DNA of 64,000 nucleotides from Komagataella phaffii GS115 (taxonomy: Eukaryota; Ascomycota; Pichiomycetes; Pichiales; Pichiaceae). Below the pieces are notes generated by a model, which did no database searches, was not told the origin of the DNA, and worked only from the letters and a program-made list of their open reading frames with translations. Both the position numbers and the translations under genes were made by a program. Of the stretch, positions 18,184 through 28,820 are shown piece after piece. Where the stretch lies: positions 496,001 through 560,000 of the forward strand of contig NC_012963.1 of the NCBI RefSeq assembly GCF_000027005.1. Reading direction: 5' to 3'. Position 1 is the stretch's first letter, and the number at the start of each line of letters is the position of its first letter.

Positions 18184-19893
18184 TTATACAATTACTTCCT
18201 CTTTGGACTTGAGTTTGGTCCATTTTTCACGATCATACTGCCCCACAAACATGGAAGGACAAGATGATCCTTGGCTACTCTCCCTAGAACTTGGATTATC
18301 GCTCAGTGGAGGATAATGTCTTAAAGTTGATAGATTAGGTTTTTCAGGAGAGCCATGGACCGTTCTTAGAGAACGATCACCCCTATGAATGCTCTGCGAC
18401 GAAACATGAAAACAGGACATAGATTTGGAAAGACTGTGGGTCTTCCTTTTCACAGGTGAAGTTGGTGCAGATGCAAAAGTCATCCCAACATGGATGCTGC
18501 TAGTCAACGACGAGTTTGATTTATGGTGAACGGAGTTTTTGCTTCGAATTTCATTCTTTAGTTCTCTTAGTTTCTTGATTGGACTGGTATTTTTGAACGT
18601 TGCAATGGAAGATCTTCGCTGCTTTCCCTTAGATTGTATGTCTAAGCCTTCTTCTTCCTGTATGAGTGTTTGCTTTGAACCTACATTTGTCATTAGTGTT
18701 AACCCCACATTTGCCTCAACTGTGGAGGAGTCTTGACTTTCAGCTTGCCTTAGTTTGTTGTTACTAAACGAGTACAATGAAGGAGCTCCAAATGACGTTT
18801 CCTGTTCCATATGCTCTACACTGCTTGCATCATTATTGTGGAACAACTGTTCCGTGTTTCGGAATTCAGGGTTCAATTGATACAGCTCTGTTGTGACCCC
18901 TTTTCTTTCTTGCCTTTGATTCCAGTCAGTATAATTTTCGTTCCAGTTTCTTAAGGAAACGTGACTAATATTCCCTGTTCTATTAGAGTTCCAAAGATCT
19001 TTTTGAGGATAGCTCTCTGGGATATCGCTCAGGTCGTCGATAAACAACTTCCCCTCACTATCATGGTTCTCGTTATCTTGATGAGATTTTTCCGGAGTCC
19101 CCATCATTTCATTTCGCAAATACGAAATATCACTCTTACCTTGTTGGAGAACAGGTGGTAGCAACGAATTGGATATATTCCTTATGATATTTTTCTCAAA
19201 CTCCAATGATCTCTTAGATTTTAGGGATTCTTTGTGATTATGCACTTTGTATTCTTCAGGGTCAAAACACTGTTGGGACGATCTCTCGGACCCAAGTTGC
19301 ATACTGCTCTTGATATCCTGGGAGTATTGGGCTGGTTCATGGATTTTAACAGAATCATTATTATCGTTGCACCAGGTGGCCTGTCCCTCATTTGGAAGGT
19401 GTGTGGGTATATTTGTTTCTTGCACCAAGGTCTGGGCTGAAGCCTTATAGTTGAGGATGGTTTCCAAGGCAAAACTTTCTTCATCTTTGGGAAATTCTAT
19501 CTTCGGCGTGGAATGGGGGATGAAGTGAGTAAGAACAATCTTGAACACCTGCGACAAAATGAACAGGGATATCAGACAAATGGTTAAGTTATAGTACGAT
19601 TCCAAGTATTTTGCCATTCTCTCGACGTTCTTCACAATTCTAGCCAACCAAGTGATTCCGCTAGCTAGAGATGCCACACAACTTACTAGTAGACAGCCCA
19701 TGAATAGGACTCCTCCTTGAGAAGTTCCAACGACAACAATACCAGCCAGTGGTATTAATTCGCCTACTGCGAGAGCAACGAGTGTTGGCTCAAAGGATAC
19801 TTTTTTGCAAAGGTAAATTGCTAAGGATGAGTTAACTATGCAAATCGCCGTGCTGAGACAGCTCAGTATGAGAAATGGTACACGAATCTTCAT
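18184..19893 (-). CDS. Uncharacterised membrane protein with four N-terminal TM helices and long Ser-rich tail
   Basis: This is a 569-aa protein. Four hydrophobic segments lie at about 5-29, 36-56, 60-85 and 100-123. A hydrophilic tail of about 440 residues follows, Ser/Asn/Gln-rich and with many Ser-Pro or basic-directed phosphorylation-like sites (NTSPIKKLRE, ASAPTSPVKRK, HGSPEKP). It ends in a conserved-looking block MFVGQYDREKWTKLKSKEE. There is no cleavable signal peptide beyond TM1. The layout suits a plasma-membrane or bud-cortex protein with a regulatory tail, but I do not recognise the family. It is the only protein gene between the two inverted tRNA-Ser genes. The start is the ATG at 19891-19893. 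Confidence 0.75.
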   Translation of the reverse strand: MKIRVPFLILSCLSTAICIVNSSLAIYLCKKVSFEPTLVALAVGELIPLAGIVVVGTSQGGVLFMGCLLVSCVASLASGITWLARIVKNVERMAKYLESYYNLTICLISLFILSQVFKIVLTHFIPHSTPKIEFPKDEESFALETILNYKASAQTLVQETNIPTHLPNEGQATWCNDNNDSVKIHEPAQYSQDIKSSMQLGSERSSQQCFDPEEYKVHNHKESLKSKRSLEFEKNIIRNISNSLLPPVLQQGKSDISYLRNEMMGTPEKSHQDNENHDSEGKLFIDDLSDIPESYPQKDLWNSNRTGNISHVSLRNWNENYTDWNQRQERKGVTTELYQLNPEFRNTEQLFHNNDASSVEHMEQETSFGAPSLYSFSNNKLRQAESQDSSTVEANVGLTLMTNVGSKQTLIQEEEGLDIQSKGKQRRSSIATFKNTSPIKKLRELKNEIRSKNSVHHKSNSSLTSSIHVGMTFASAPTSPVKRKTHSLSKSMSCFHVSSQSIHRGDRSLRTVHGSPEKPNLSTLRHYPPLSDNPSSRESSQGSSCPSMFVGQYDREKWTKLKSKEEVIV

Positions 19894-20102
19894 TATGTGC
19901 TTCCTCCCTGAATCAAAAACTGAGAGGAAAACAGTAAGATCAAGATTGAGTGTGATTTCCTTCTAACCTTTGCGTGTCCCTTTGAGCACTGTAGTTGGTA
20001 CCGTTAGTACTGTCGGTGCAGGGTATAATACACTAAACTTGTTTACATCATGCCCAAACGGGTAATACTCAAACATGAAATAACAACAAAAACAAAAAAT
20101 AT

Positions 20103-20194
20103 CGACACCAGCAGGACTCGAACCTGCGCGGGCAGAGCCCAAAAGATTTCTTAAAGATTCAAGTCTTTCGCCTTAACCGCTCGGCCATAGTGCC
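20103..20194 (-). tRNA. tRNA-Ser (anticodon UGA) with 10-nt intron, second copy
   Basis: On the minus strand this matches the tRNA at 14793-14884 base for base, including the 10-nt intron. The 5' flank shares only AA and the 3' flank only ATATTTTTT, after which the sequences diverge. T6 (as A6 at 20094-20099 on the + strand) terminates it. The two copies face each other with 5.2 kb between them. Confidence 0.95.
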
Positions 20195-20791
20195 TTTAAC
20201 AAATTTGAATGTAAATATGTATATCATGTTCATAGTGAATAGTCATTAAATTTGTAAGCATCCAGATCTAAATGTCTTGCTGACTACAAATATTCTTGTA
20301 CCAGGAGACCTAAAATTTGACTTTTGGCATGCATTATTTATCACCCACCGACAGGGCTGTGTCATTTTCTTCTAGACTTTTTTTGATTGTAGATTAAAAC
20401 TTTAAAACAATAGGGTCTAGCTGCATCATTACTCATTAGTCGAGAGATTACAGGTCGAAATTAGTAACATTTATACGGAAAGGCAAATTTAGAGACTCAT
20501 TTGGGACGTGAGGTATACTGTTTAATTAGGAATCGCAGGTGTATATCTGGCAGTCCTTCAATGGCTCTCTCGATGGTGTGGGACAGAACTTTTTCGGAAA
20601 ATTTAAGCATTCAGGTAATTTCTATGCCATCTTTTTGACGCCCAGCCAATAAATTAACATTGCTCGCGATCGTACCTGCTCCTCCCGCACCGCACCCTCC
20701 ATCAAAACGGTCAGGCAAGCGACTGTTATTTTATTCAAACAAACCTCCTTATCAACTCAACTATAGAAGAAATCAATTCAACCAAAGAGCA
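20195..20791. promoter_or_regulatory. Intergenic region upstream of the OSH gene
   Basis: This is about 600 bp of non-coding DNA between the tRNA and the first ATG of the OSH gene. It is AT-rich on the left and C-rich (CTCCTCCCGCACCGCACCC) within 110 bp of the ATG. No ORF or RNA signature was seen. Confidence 0.4.
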
Positions 20792-23700
20792 ATGTCAGAA
20801 AAATCTCAGTAAGTATTAGCAATGCTATGAATGCACTACAAAATTGTAACTAACATCTAACTTTAGAACTGCTCTGGACTCAAGCTCAAAGTTGAATGCT
20901 TCTTTGCTGCGACTTAAGTTCCTAGATTGCCTTAGAAATGGTGATAAGCAGAAGCTTCAAAAACAAATGGATGAAATCAAGAATAGCAATTATCCTCCAA
21001 ACTCAGAAGTTAGCAAAGTAGCCAAGTATTTACTTCATTATGCTGTGCAAGTTGCACCTTTGAGCATAGTGCAATACATTGTGGAGAAGGGTCTAGTGTC
21101 TGATGTCAATATTCAAGATGGTGATGGTAACACTCCCTTGCATTTAGCGGCCCAGAATACTAGGGATGACATCGTTAGCTTTTTGATGTCCCTAGATACA
21201 ATTAACGACTGCATCCTGAACAAAAATAAGCAGCAACCAATTGAATTAGCAGGCGATATTGAAACTGGTCAACTCTTTTCAGATTTACGTACAAAGTTTG
21301 TGGAGAAAAGTGCTGCCGAATTGAGAAAGAACTTCGAAAGTCGGAATTTTGAAAAATTAGATGAATTATTAACCGACCCCCGTACTAAAGAACTGCTTGA
21401 TATCAACGGAACAGACCCTGTAACTGGCGATACTGTTCTCCACGAGTACGTAAAGAGAAATGATCCACAGATGGTCAAGTTTATTGTCTCTCATGGTGGC
21501 GATCCATTTAAGAGGAATGTGAAGGGGAAATTACCCATTGACACGGCTGTTTCTTCTGAAGTAAAAAAGATATTAAAAGAAAGCTCTAAGGAACAGAACA
21601 TTATTGACCAGGGTGCAACATCGGTTGGACCTCCCACTTTTAAAGGTTTTTTAAAGAAATGGACTAACTTCGCAGGCGGTTACAAGTTACGTTGGTTCAT
21701 TTTGGATGACCATGGTAGACTTTCATACTTCAAATCCCCCAATGATATAAACAATTCCTGCAGAGGCTCGATTAATCTCTGCCATGCCTCATTGAAAATG
21801 GATAGCTCTGAAAAGTCTAAATTTGAAATTATCATTGTTGGAGCCGGATCAGTTAGTAAATGGCATTTGAAAGCAAACCACTATATTGAAACGAATAGAT
21901 GGGTTTGGGCATTACAAAATGCTATCAGATACGCCAAAGATATAGAGAAAAAAAGAAAACTATTAGAAAAGGAGTCAAGTTCCAAATCATCAGCGGTTTC
22001 ACGTGCCAGAGAAAGCTTTGACAGCTCAAGAAATTCTCACACTTATAACATCAATTCCAAAAATGCAATGGGCCATTTTAGAACAAGCTCAGCTGCTTCA
22101 TCTATTTCGAACTCAAGCTACTATGATAATGAGCCTGATTCAGCTCCAGTATCCGAAATCAGTAGAAAACCATCAAAGAGGTTGGAAAAGTCAGGTCAGG
22201 GCTTGCCTGATATATCAGAAGCGCATCCTTTGAACACAGACAAGAACCTTACAATTGCAGATTCTGTTTCCATGGATTCATCGAGAAAGGCAATTGTAAA
22301 CGCCTCTAACCAAAGTTTTGCCTCGGACTACGACGATGAAAACTCCGAATTAGTACACGGTGATCTTGAAGAATATGATCCAGAGGCTGAAGACGTTGAA
22401 AACTCTTCAGACATTGGTGAAGGGTATCAGGATCAATTCAGAGCTTTATCTGTTTATTCATCCGAGTTGAAAGTATTGCAAAATAATCTGACGATGGAGT
22501 TGTCAACTTTCAAAGACCTATTGAACTCTTACCGAGGACTATACGTTTGCAGAGATATCATCTAATAGCGTGCTGAATATTGAACGGATATTTCAGAAGT
22601 ATACCAAACTGGTTGCTTTAAGAACCGAGAAGTTGACAAGAACTTTGGAACGTCAAATAAAGATCTCAAGTTTGTGGGAAAAGGAAATTCAAAACCTAGA
22701 TTCGGAGATTAGAGATCGTGAAGAAAGGCTTGCCACTTTGGAAAATAAACAAAAAAGTTTGAGGAAAGTCCTAAAGAACAGATTTTCACTTTCTGGCGAA
22801 AGTTCCAAACCCGAAGTTACGCAGGTGACCGTTACCGGATCGTCCCCCATTACAGAAGCTGCAATGGAAGGTGAAGCAGAAATTATTGATATGCTAAAGG
22901 ACGAAAGCGATGACGACGATGATCAGTTTTTTGACGCTGAGGATGACTCTAGTAGTATTCAGAGTGGCATCGCTCCTGACGAAACAATCAGTGAGAAAGA
23001 ACCGGTTACCGAGAGGAGAAAGAGTCGCGCAGCTACTCTTGTCGAAGAAGGAGATGCTGAGGGTGGAGTTCACCCCTTGGTGACTTTACTTCAAAGAGAA
23101 AAATCTTTAATCCTGGAGAAAGAAGGTTCGTTTTTGGGGTATGAAGATGGAATTAGAACTCGTCTTTCCCTATCCGACGACAGACCTAAAATCTCCTTAT
23201 GGGGAATTTTAAAGTCTATGATTGGAAAAGACATGACAAAGATGACACTTCCTGTTTCGTTCAATGAATGCACTTCTCTGCTTCAAAGAGTTGCCGAGGA
23301 TATGGAGTATGTTGACCTTTTGGATAGCGCTGCTACTTTCGAAGACTCTGCATTAAGACTGGTTTATGTTGCCGCGTTTGCTGCCTCTGAGTATGCATCT
23401 ACTATTGATCGAATTGCCAAACCTTTTAACCCCCTACTAGGCGAAACATATGAATATGCAAGACCTGATAGAAATTACAGATTCTTTGTGGAACAGGTTT
23501 CCCACCATCCTCCCATTGGTGCTGCCATTGCAGAATCTCCCAAGTGGGATTATTTTGGAGAGAGCGCAGTGAAATCCAAGTTTTATGGTCGTTCGTTTGA
23601 TATTAAGCCATTGGGTACTTGGTATTTGAATTTAAGACCGGATCACGGGATCAAGGAGGAATTATACACGTGGAAGAAAGTTACTAGTTCTGTTGTTGGA

Positions 23701-24297
23701 ATTATTACTGGTAGCCCTACAGTTGATAACTATGGTGAAATGAAAATTGTTAACCATACTACTAAGGACTCTGTTGTTCTCAATTTCAAGCCTAGAGGCT
23801 GGCGGTCTAACATTGCCTATGAGGTTAAAGGAGAAGTTGTTGATGGCAAGGGAGTTGTTCGCTATACGATTGGAGGTCACTGGAATAGCGTTTTATATGG
23901 AAAGCATGCAGGCTCTGGAAAAGAAAAATTTGTTATTTGGCGAGCCAACCCTAGGCCAAAAGATATGGCTTTCAACCTGACCACATTTGCCGCATCATTG
24001 AATGCTCCTCAGAAGAAGCTATTGGACTGGCTACCACAAACTGACACTCGATTGCGACCAGATCAAAGAGCAATGGAAGAAGGTCGTTACGATGACGCAT
24101 CTGTTGAAAAGAATAAAGTGGAAGAAAAACAAAGAGCAGCAAGACGTAAACGAGAGGCTGCTAACCAGGAATACAAACCCAAGTGGTTCACACTAGGAAC
24201 GCACCCTGTGACTGGAGAACAATATTGGGTATTTAACAATAAGTACTGGTACAATCGAGCACATCATAACTTGAAGGACGTACCAAATATTTTCTAG
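20792..24297 (+). CDS. SWH1/OSH2: Oxysterol-binding protein Osh1/Osh2 type (spliced; one apparent frameshift)
   Basis: Exon 1 is 20792-20808 (MSEKS plus two bases) and is spliced to 20867, so the protein starts [17 protein letters not shown]. Ankyrin repeats (about 60-240) are followed by a PH domain (about 262-365, [20 protein letters not shown]). Then comes a coiled region, a FFAT-like motif (DQFFDAEDD) that would bind VAP/Scs2, and the sterol/PI4P-exchange domain with the family fingerprint EQVSHHPP. This is the full Osh1/Osh2 layout, about 1150 aa. These proteins move sterol and PI4P at ER-plasma-membrane and nucleus-vacuole contacts. The frame stops at 22563-22565 while the next frame is open from 22525, so a one-base shift near 22530 is needed. 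It converges on HSM3. Confidence 0.88.
20809..20866 (+). other. Spliceosomal intron of the OSH gene
   Basis: The donor is GTAAGT at 20809, with CTAAC-type branch sites about 10-20 nt before the acceptor TTTAG ending at 20866; the intron is 58 nt. It joins the ATG exon to an otherwise ATG-less open frame. Confidence 0.8.
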
Positions 24298-24326
24298 ATT
24301 TCATCAATCAATAAATCTGTGAAGAA

Positions 24327-25769
24327 TCAGGAAACAGAGTCGCCTAGAACCGGTTGAGCCTCTAACCTTTTCCCGGATATGAGTTCTCGGTGGACCCGTT
24401 TGATTTGAGTACTCCAAATACCAAGAACAGAGGCATTATATTGGAGCAAGTTTTCAAGTATTTGACGTTTCAAAAACCTCACTTCAGGTTCAGTAATGCT
24501 GACATTCTCGTCCAGCAAATTCCTCATGATAGAGGGCCATTCGTGAAGTAGAACTTGCGAACTATATTCGAACGCAGATACTGAGGCTAGAATATCAAAC
24601 AATTCCAACATGGGCAAATTCCGAAGGGAGGTGGTAGGCAATGAAAGGAAACTGAAAGTTTCTGGTGTGGTAATCAAGTTTTTGATGATTGGAATTAATG
24701 AAGCCCTGAGAGGCAAACTTGAAATGAATGTTTGATATTTTGGAATTAGTACAGTGGGGTTAATATCAGATAGTAATAGAACGGAACCGTCGCCGTAGAA
24801 CGAGTCAGTGGCTGTTGAAAGAATTGAGTGCTTTTCCTCAAGATTGTTGAATACTTCGCCATCGTTTATGTAAGACAAAGTGGCAATGGTCTTTACAGCT
24901 TCAGGTACTAGCAGAAACTTTTCTTCACCATGGTATTCTGGGTCAAAGAATAATTTCAAAATGTACTGGTATTGCGGTCTAATTTTTCGCAATAACCAAT
25001 CCTTTGAGTGATCTGAATTATGTGCAAGTTTCAAAAGACGGGTATAAAATTGAATAATCAGACTTTTAAGGAGAATATCATTAAGTGAATTAAATTGATT
25101 TTCTGTTATCAAATACAGGTCTTGGGGGATCTCTTCCTGCTTGGTGTAGGTCAGTAAAACAAACACTACCTCATAAAGTCTAGCCTGGATGGTTTCAGAC
25201 TCGTTACGCTTCATTTGTAGAAGAATGGAAATGATTTCTGTGGATGTAAATCGTCTCTTGATTAAGTCTCCACCAGTTAACAGGGCTATGTTGATGAAAT
25301 TTTCTATTCCATTAACGACAGAAACTGGAGTATCCTCAACACCCAACAAACTGATTAAATGTTTTATTATCGAAGTGTTTGCAATGGAGTCAATAGGATC
25401 GGCTTTCAGAACCACTTTGATCGCCAGAAGCACCAGATCAGAATTGCCACTGTTGATAGAATCCAAAATGAACACCAAAGGGATTTCTTCTATAATACAG
25501 TTGAAAGTCAGATTGCTAAATAGTGCTTCCCATAGATTCAAAGTAGATTTGTGTTGGTCAATAGTGACGCTTGTATCTTTCGTAACATCGAGTAGCTTTG
25601 GGGCCAGTAGTTTCAAGGTTGGGGAAAGCCCAGAGCCGTCCGTATCCTCATGCAAAGATGTATCTCCACTCAAACTTGCAATCGAATCCGCAATTATTGC
25701 TGAATCAAATGTTCTGTCTTCTAAAGTTTTGAGTAACTTTGATAGTAGCTCTGAAGATTCAGGCGTCAT
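24327..25769 (-). CDS. HSM3: Proteasome assembly chaperone Hsm3 (PSMD5/S5b-like)
   Basis: This is a 480-aa all-helical, Leu/Ile-rich protein, the same length as S. cerevisiae Hsm3. The block FYTRLLKLAHNSDHSKDWLL with ILKLFFDPEYHGEE and VPEAVKTIATLS parallels the Hsm3 region YTKFLLEI...W..R..KILPVFAQLFED. The C-terminus LPMLELFDILASVSAFEYSSQ with LLHEWPSIM matches LPYLEQMQVVETLTRYEYTS with LLNEMPKVM. Hsm3 is an ARM/HEAT-like chaperone that binds Rpt1 and assembles the 19S base. The gene is divergent from CHM7 with 115 bp between starts, and convergent with OSH (29 bp). Sequence conservation in the family is low, so the call rests on pattern and length. Confidence 0.68.
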   Translation of the reverse strand: MTPESSELLSKLLKTLEDRTFDSAIIADSIASLSGDTSLHEDTDGSGLSPTLKLLAPKLLDVTKDTSVTIDQHKSTLNLWEALFSNLTFNCIIEEIPLVFILDSINSGNSDLVLLAIKVVLKADPIDSIANTSIIKHLISLLGVEDTPVSVVNGIENFINIALLTGGDLIKRRFTSTEIISILLQMKRNESETIQARLYEVVFVLLTYTKQEEIPQDLYLITENQFNSLNDILLKSLIIQFYTRLLKLAHNSDHSKDWLLRKIRPQYQYILKLFFDPEYHGEEKFLLVPEAVKTIATLSYINDGEVFNNLEEKHSILSTATDSFYGDGSVLLLSDINPTVLIPKYQTFISSLPLRASLIPIIKNLITTPETFSFLSLPTTSLRNLPMLELFDILASVSAFEYSSQVLLHEWPSIMRNLLDENVSITEPEVRFLKRQILENLLQYNASVLGIWSTQIKRVHRELISGKRLEAQPVLGDSVS

Positions 25770-25884
25770 TGATAGGAGTCGATAGAGTCTGATAGTGAAT
25801 CAAGATAGGAAAATATCTAGATATTAGTTTCGCGGAACGGAGACAAAGGGAGAGCCAGAACACTTCACAATCCTGAATCAGGCT

Positions 25885-27117
25885 ATGTCTCTCAGCAAGA
25901 ATGAGATAATAAACCTTGATGTTGGATTCACAGAGCAGAGACTTGACTCTCTGTACTCTGATCTTGGACTCTTAAGGGAGCAGAATGAAATTGGATATGA
26001 GTTCAACCTCAAAGCTTGGAAACGCTTAATTATACACTTGATGGATAATGGCTATTTTGACCAAAAAATTGTGATTAACGGCAAAAAATTGGAAGAAAAA
26101 GTGACCATTCCAGGATATCTCAAGCCACGCCTTGATCTGGTAATCAACGAACTGTACAAGGATGGAGAACTAGTAAGATTGGATGACTTCAAGAACTCAC
26201 TTAACGGTGGTAGCTTGTTTCTACCTATTTTCCAGTGGATCAGTAACCGGAGTTTTAACAGTGGAGATTCAAATCATAGGCTTAAGGATATTGACTACTT
26301 GGACTTCGAGCAGTTAAAAAAGTATACTGAAAACGTAGCAAGCTTACTAGAGAAACACAGAGATCACTATACCGATAGAGTGGTTCACAAGGACTCGCTA
26401 GTCCAGAGATTCAGCCATAAATTTTGTAAAGAAGATTTCGAATTGATACTTCTTTTTTTGAGCAAAGAAAAGAAACTTCTGCAAATTGAAGGTGAGGTGG
26501 TAAAGTTTGGAGATACTCCAATTGATGAATCTGATATAGCTATAGTGTCTCTGAAAAAAAGTGCTGATCAAATGGAAACTGAATTAAACTATCTTAATGA
26601 AAGATTGGAAGTCACAACTACTAATGCGAAAACATATTTGAAAAATGGTAACAAAATCATGGCCAAATCTTGCTTGAAAATCAAAAAACTGGTGGAGTTG
26701 AACATAGAACGAACTAGTAGCAATTTCTACAAAGTTTCCGAACTACTCAATAGTATTAATCATGCGAAGAATAACTTGGCTGTTGTCAATACCTTAGAGT
26801 CAAGCCATTATATATTGAAACAGCTCAACGGAGAAGTCGGTGAATTGAACCACGTTCATGAGTTGATGGAGGCTATTAGCAACGAGACAGCCAAGGTTGA
26901 TCAAGTATCTGAACTTTTGGGAGAGGCTTCTAATGATGTTGACATTGATGACGAATATGAGAAACTACTGAAAGAACAGACAGAAAAGGATAACCTTGAG
27001 GACGAGCGTTTGACTGAAAGATTGAAGAACCTAAAAACTTCAGAGAGTCAAGAGAAAGAGAAAACGAAACAGCCGGTAGACCAGCCAGAGAGATACAACC
27101 AAAAGATTCTCAATTAG
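25885..27117 (+). CDS. CHM7: ESCRT-related nuclear-envelope surveillance protein Chm7 (CHMP7)
   Basis: This is a 410-aa protein with an N-terminal winged-helix region (about 1-210: FNLKAWKRLIIHLMDNGYFD, FCKEDFELILLFLSKEKKL) and a C-terminal Snf7/CHMP-type helical domain (about 225-370: MAKSCLKIKKLVELNIERTS, LESSHYILKQLNGEVGELN, HELMEAISNETAKVDQVSELL). An acidic end follows. This two-part layout is diagnostic of CHMP7/Chm7, which recruits ESCRT-III to unsealed or defective nuclear pores with Heh1. The length is close to yeast Chm7 (450 aa). The start is the ATG at 25885. Confidence 0.82.
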   Translation: MSLSKNEIINLDVGFTEQRLDSLYSDLGLLREQNEIGYEFNLKAWKRLIIHLMDNGYFDQKIVINGKKLEEKVTIPGYLKPRLDLVINELYKDGELVRLDDFKNSLNGGSLFLPIFQWISNRSFNSGDSNHRLKDIDYLDFEQLKKYTENVASLLEKHRDHYTDRVVHKDSLVQRFSHKFCKEDFELILLFLSKEKKLLQIEGEVVKFGDTPIDESDIAIVSLKKSADQMETELNYLNERLEVTTTNAKTYLKNGNKIMAKSCLKIKKLVELNIERTSSNFYKVSELLNSINHAKNNLAVVNTLESSHYILKQLNGEVGELNHVHELMEAISNETAKVDQVSELLGEASNDVDIDDEYEKLLKEQTEKDNLEDERLTERLKNLKTSESQEKEKTKQPVDQPERYNQKILN

Positions 27118-27188
27118 ATAACTACTAATTATCAAATAATAACATTATAATAACATTTATGCAACCAATTATCGAAACTTAACCTCAT

Positions 27189-28532
27189 TTATTTATTTTT
27201 ATCATCGACCAAGTCCAAATTGTTTCCATTGAAAACTTGTCTCTTATCAGGATCTTCACCTTGATGATTCAAAGTCCTAATACGCGTACTGCTATTTATG
27301 CGACTGCTCAATATACTGTTGGAATTACGAGATTCGGGTCTGGATAACGCTTCTTCAGTTCTATGGGGTTCTGTGACACTGAAATTTGACGCTGATGAAT
27401 TGAGGTTCAAACTTGATTGATTGGCATGTGACAAAAAGGGTGCATTTCCCTCTGATCTGAGAAGTGGACTATGCTGTGGCGATTTCATCGATCCGTTACA
27501 TGACATAAACTCCTCGTCTTCAACATGATCTTCTGAAGACTCTTCCTTTGTTGACTCTTGAGTTGACGAAGCTGTGGTTTGATTATGCCCCATTACGGAT
27601 CCAATGAATCCTTGAATACGGCCGAATATACTCGAACCAGCTGGAGTGAAGCTTGAATTTGTATTGTTGCCTGTACCATAAAATTCCCGTGGTTTGAGGA
27701 TCAGTGAAGCTCTATTCAATTTCAAATCAAATAGAGATTTGAATTCATCTGTGTCGGAGAAAGTAATTCTTTGCAATGGTTTGTAAAAGTAGTAAGTTTT
27801 TTGCTGATATTCTGGATAAGATTCTGTGATAAAATGACGGACATTCTCCAAAGTGTCCCGACTATTGAACGCATGTCTAATTGCGGTACCATCAAATAGC
27901 CTTAGCTGAATAATATACATCTCATCATTGTCATGAGTACTATGAACATTCTCCACCAATGGTTCAGATACTATATCCTTATCGTTGGAGCTGGAAGATT
28001 GCCTTCTCTTTCGCTCGCGTTGATCCAGACGAACCAATTCCAATATACGCTCTCGTTCTTCTTTTTCCTGTTGCTGTCGTTTCCGTTGCTCTTTCTTGTA
28101 AATTTCGGCAGCCAAGTACCTCGAGTCTTTTCTAAGAGATGACTTAGACTCTTTTTCTTTTTTCGGCAGGGGATTGGAACTAGTCTTTACCTGTGTGCTA
28201 AGTATCTTGGTTATCCTATTGTTAAATTCGTCTCGCGTTAGAGGTCCCTGCAGTAAATCAACAACTTGACCAGCGTTTATCACTATTACGCTTGGAACAG
28301 TAACTCCTGGAAACACTTGCTTAAAATTGTCAAAATCCCGAGAACCCTGTACCAATTTGAATGTTATAGCTTTCCCCTTGACTAGATCTGGAAACTTCGG
28401 GTTATTCAGGATAAGCTCGTCTCCCCATTTATCCTCACCATCCGTGGTAGAATATATCAAAAGAAACTTTTGTTGCTCAATAGCAGCTTGAATAGCTGGT
28501 CCCACTTCATGCTGGAATAAAGACTCTGTCAT
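27189..28532 (-). CDS. UBX7: UBX-domain Cdc48 cofactor (Ubx6/Ubx7, UBXN4-like)
   Basis: This is a 447-aa protein. The N-terminal thioredoxin-like/UAS domain (about 1-112) reads LFQHEVGPAIQAAIEQQKFL, then FPGVTVPSVIVINAGQVVDL. A strongly charged coiled coil follows (about 123-178, QRKRQQQEKEERERILEL). A UBX domain (about 203-285) has QLRLFDGTAIRHAFNSRDTL and an FYKPLQRITF loop. The C-terminal tail is Ser/Asn-rich with a Phe/Gly amphipathic segment (IFGRIQGFIGSVMG) that could touch membranes, as in UBXN4/erasin. It recruits Cdc48/p97 and probably acts in ER-associated degradation. UBX6 and UBX7 are paralogues in S. cerevisiae, so the single gene here could stand for both. Confidence 0.82.
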   Translation of the reverse strand: MTESLFQHEVGPAIQAAIEQQKFLLIYSTTDGEDKWGDELILNNPKFPDLVKGKAITFKLVQGSRDFDNFKQVFPGVTVPSVIVINAGQVVDLLQGPLTRDEFNNRITKILSTQVKTSSNPLPKKEKESKSSLRKDSRYLAAEIYKKEQRKRQQQEKEERERILELVRLDQRERKRRQSSSSNDKDIVSEPLVENVHSTHDNDEMYIIQLRLFDGTAIRHAFNSRDTLENVRHFITESYPEYQQKTYYFYKPLQRITFSDTDEFKSLFDLKLNRASLILKPREFYGTGNNTNSSFTPAGSSIFGRIQGFIGSVMGHNQTTASSTQESTKEESSEDHVEDEEFMSCNGSMKSPQHSPLLRSEGNAPFLSHANQSSLNLNSSASNFSVTEPHRTEEALSRPESRNSNSILSSRINSSTRIRTLNHQGEDPDKRQVFNGNNLDLVDDKNK

Positions 28533-28800
28533 TTGTCAATGGGAGATAGGGAGTTTATATACGTTGAGGCTTGTATAGTTTGTATGAGGTGTGCAACAGA
28601 TAAAGCAAATAGAGTGCGCGCCTCAGGGTGAGGGGAGGAAGAAGACTAAAAAAAACCCACAAATTACATAAGCAGAAAAGTTACCAAGTGAGCCCAGCGC
28701 AGACCAGAACAAGAAAAGGCGAAATATCTGATATCTGTACACGGCTGATGGTGGGCGGAAGGGGTCTAACGGTGTGTGGCGTAAGGTCGCAAGCAATAAG

Positions 28801-28820
28801 TGTGTGTGTGTGTGTGTGTG
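28801..28820. repeat. (TG)10 microsatellite
   Basis: There are ten uninterrupted TG units about 270 bp upstream of the UBX7-like start and 1.7 kb upstream of PMA1. Confidence 0.95.

Noticed and set aside
22500..22580. Programmed +1 ribosomal frameshift in the OSH gene
   Set aside because: The site lacks the known yeast +1 slippery sequences (CTT-AGG-C, CTT-AGT-T, GCG-AGT-T), and Osh1/Osh2 relatives are not known to use one.
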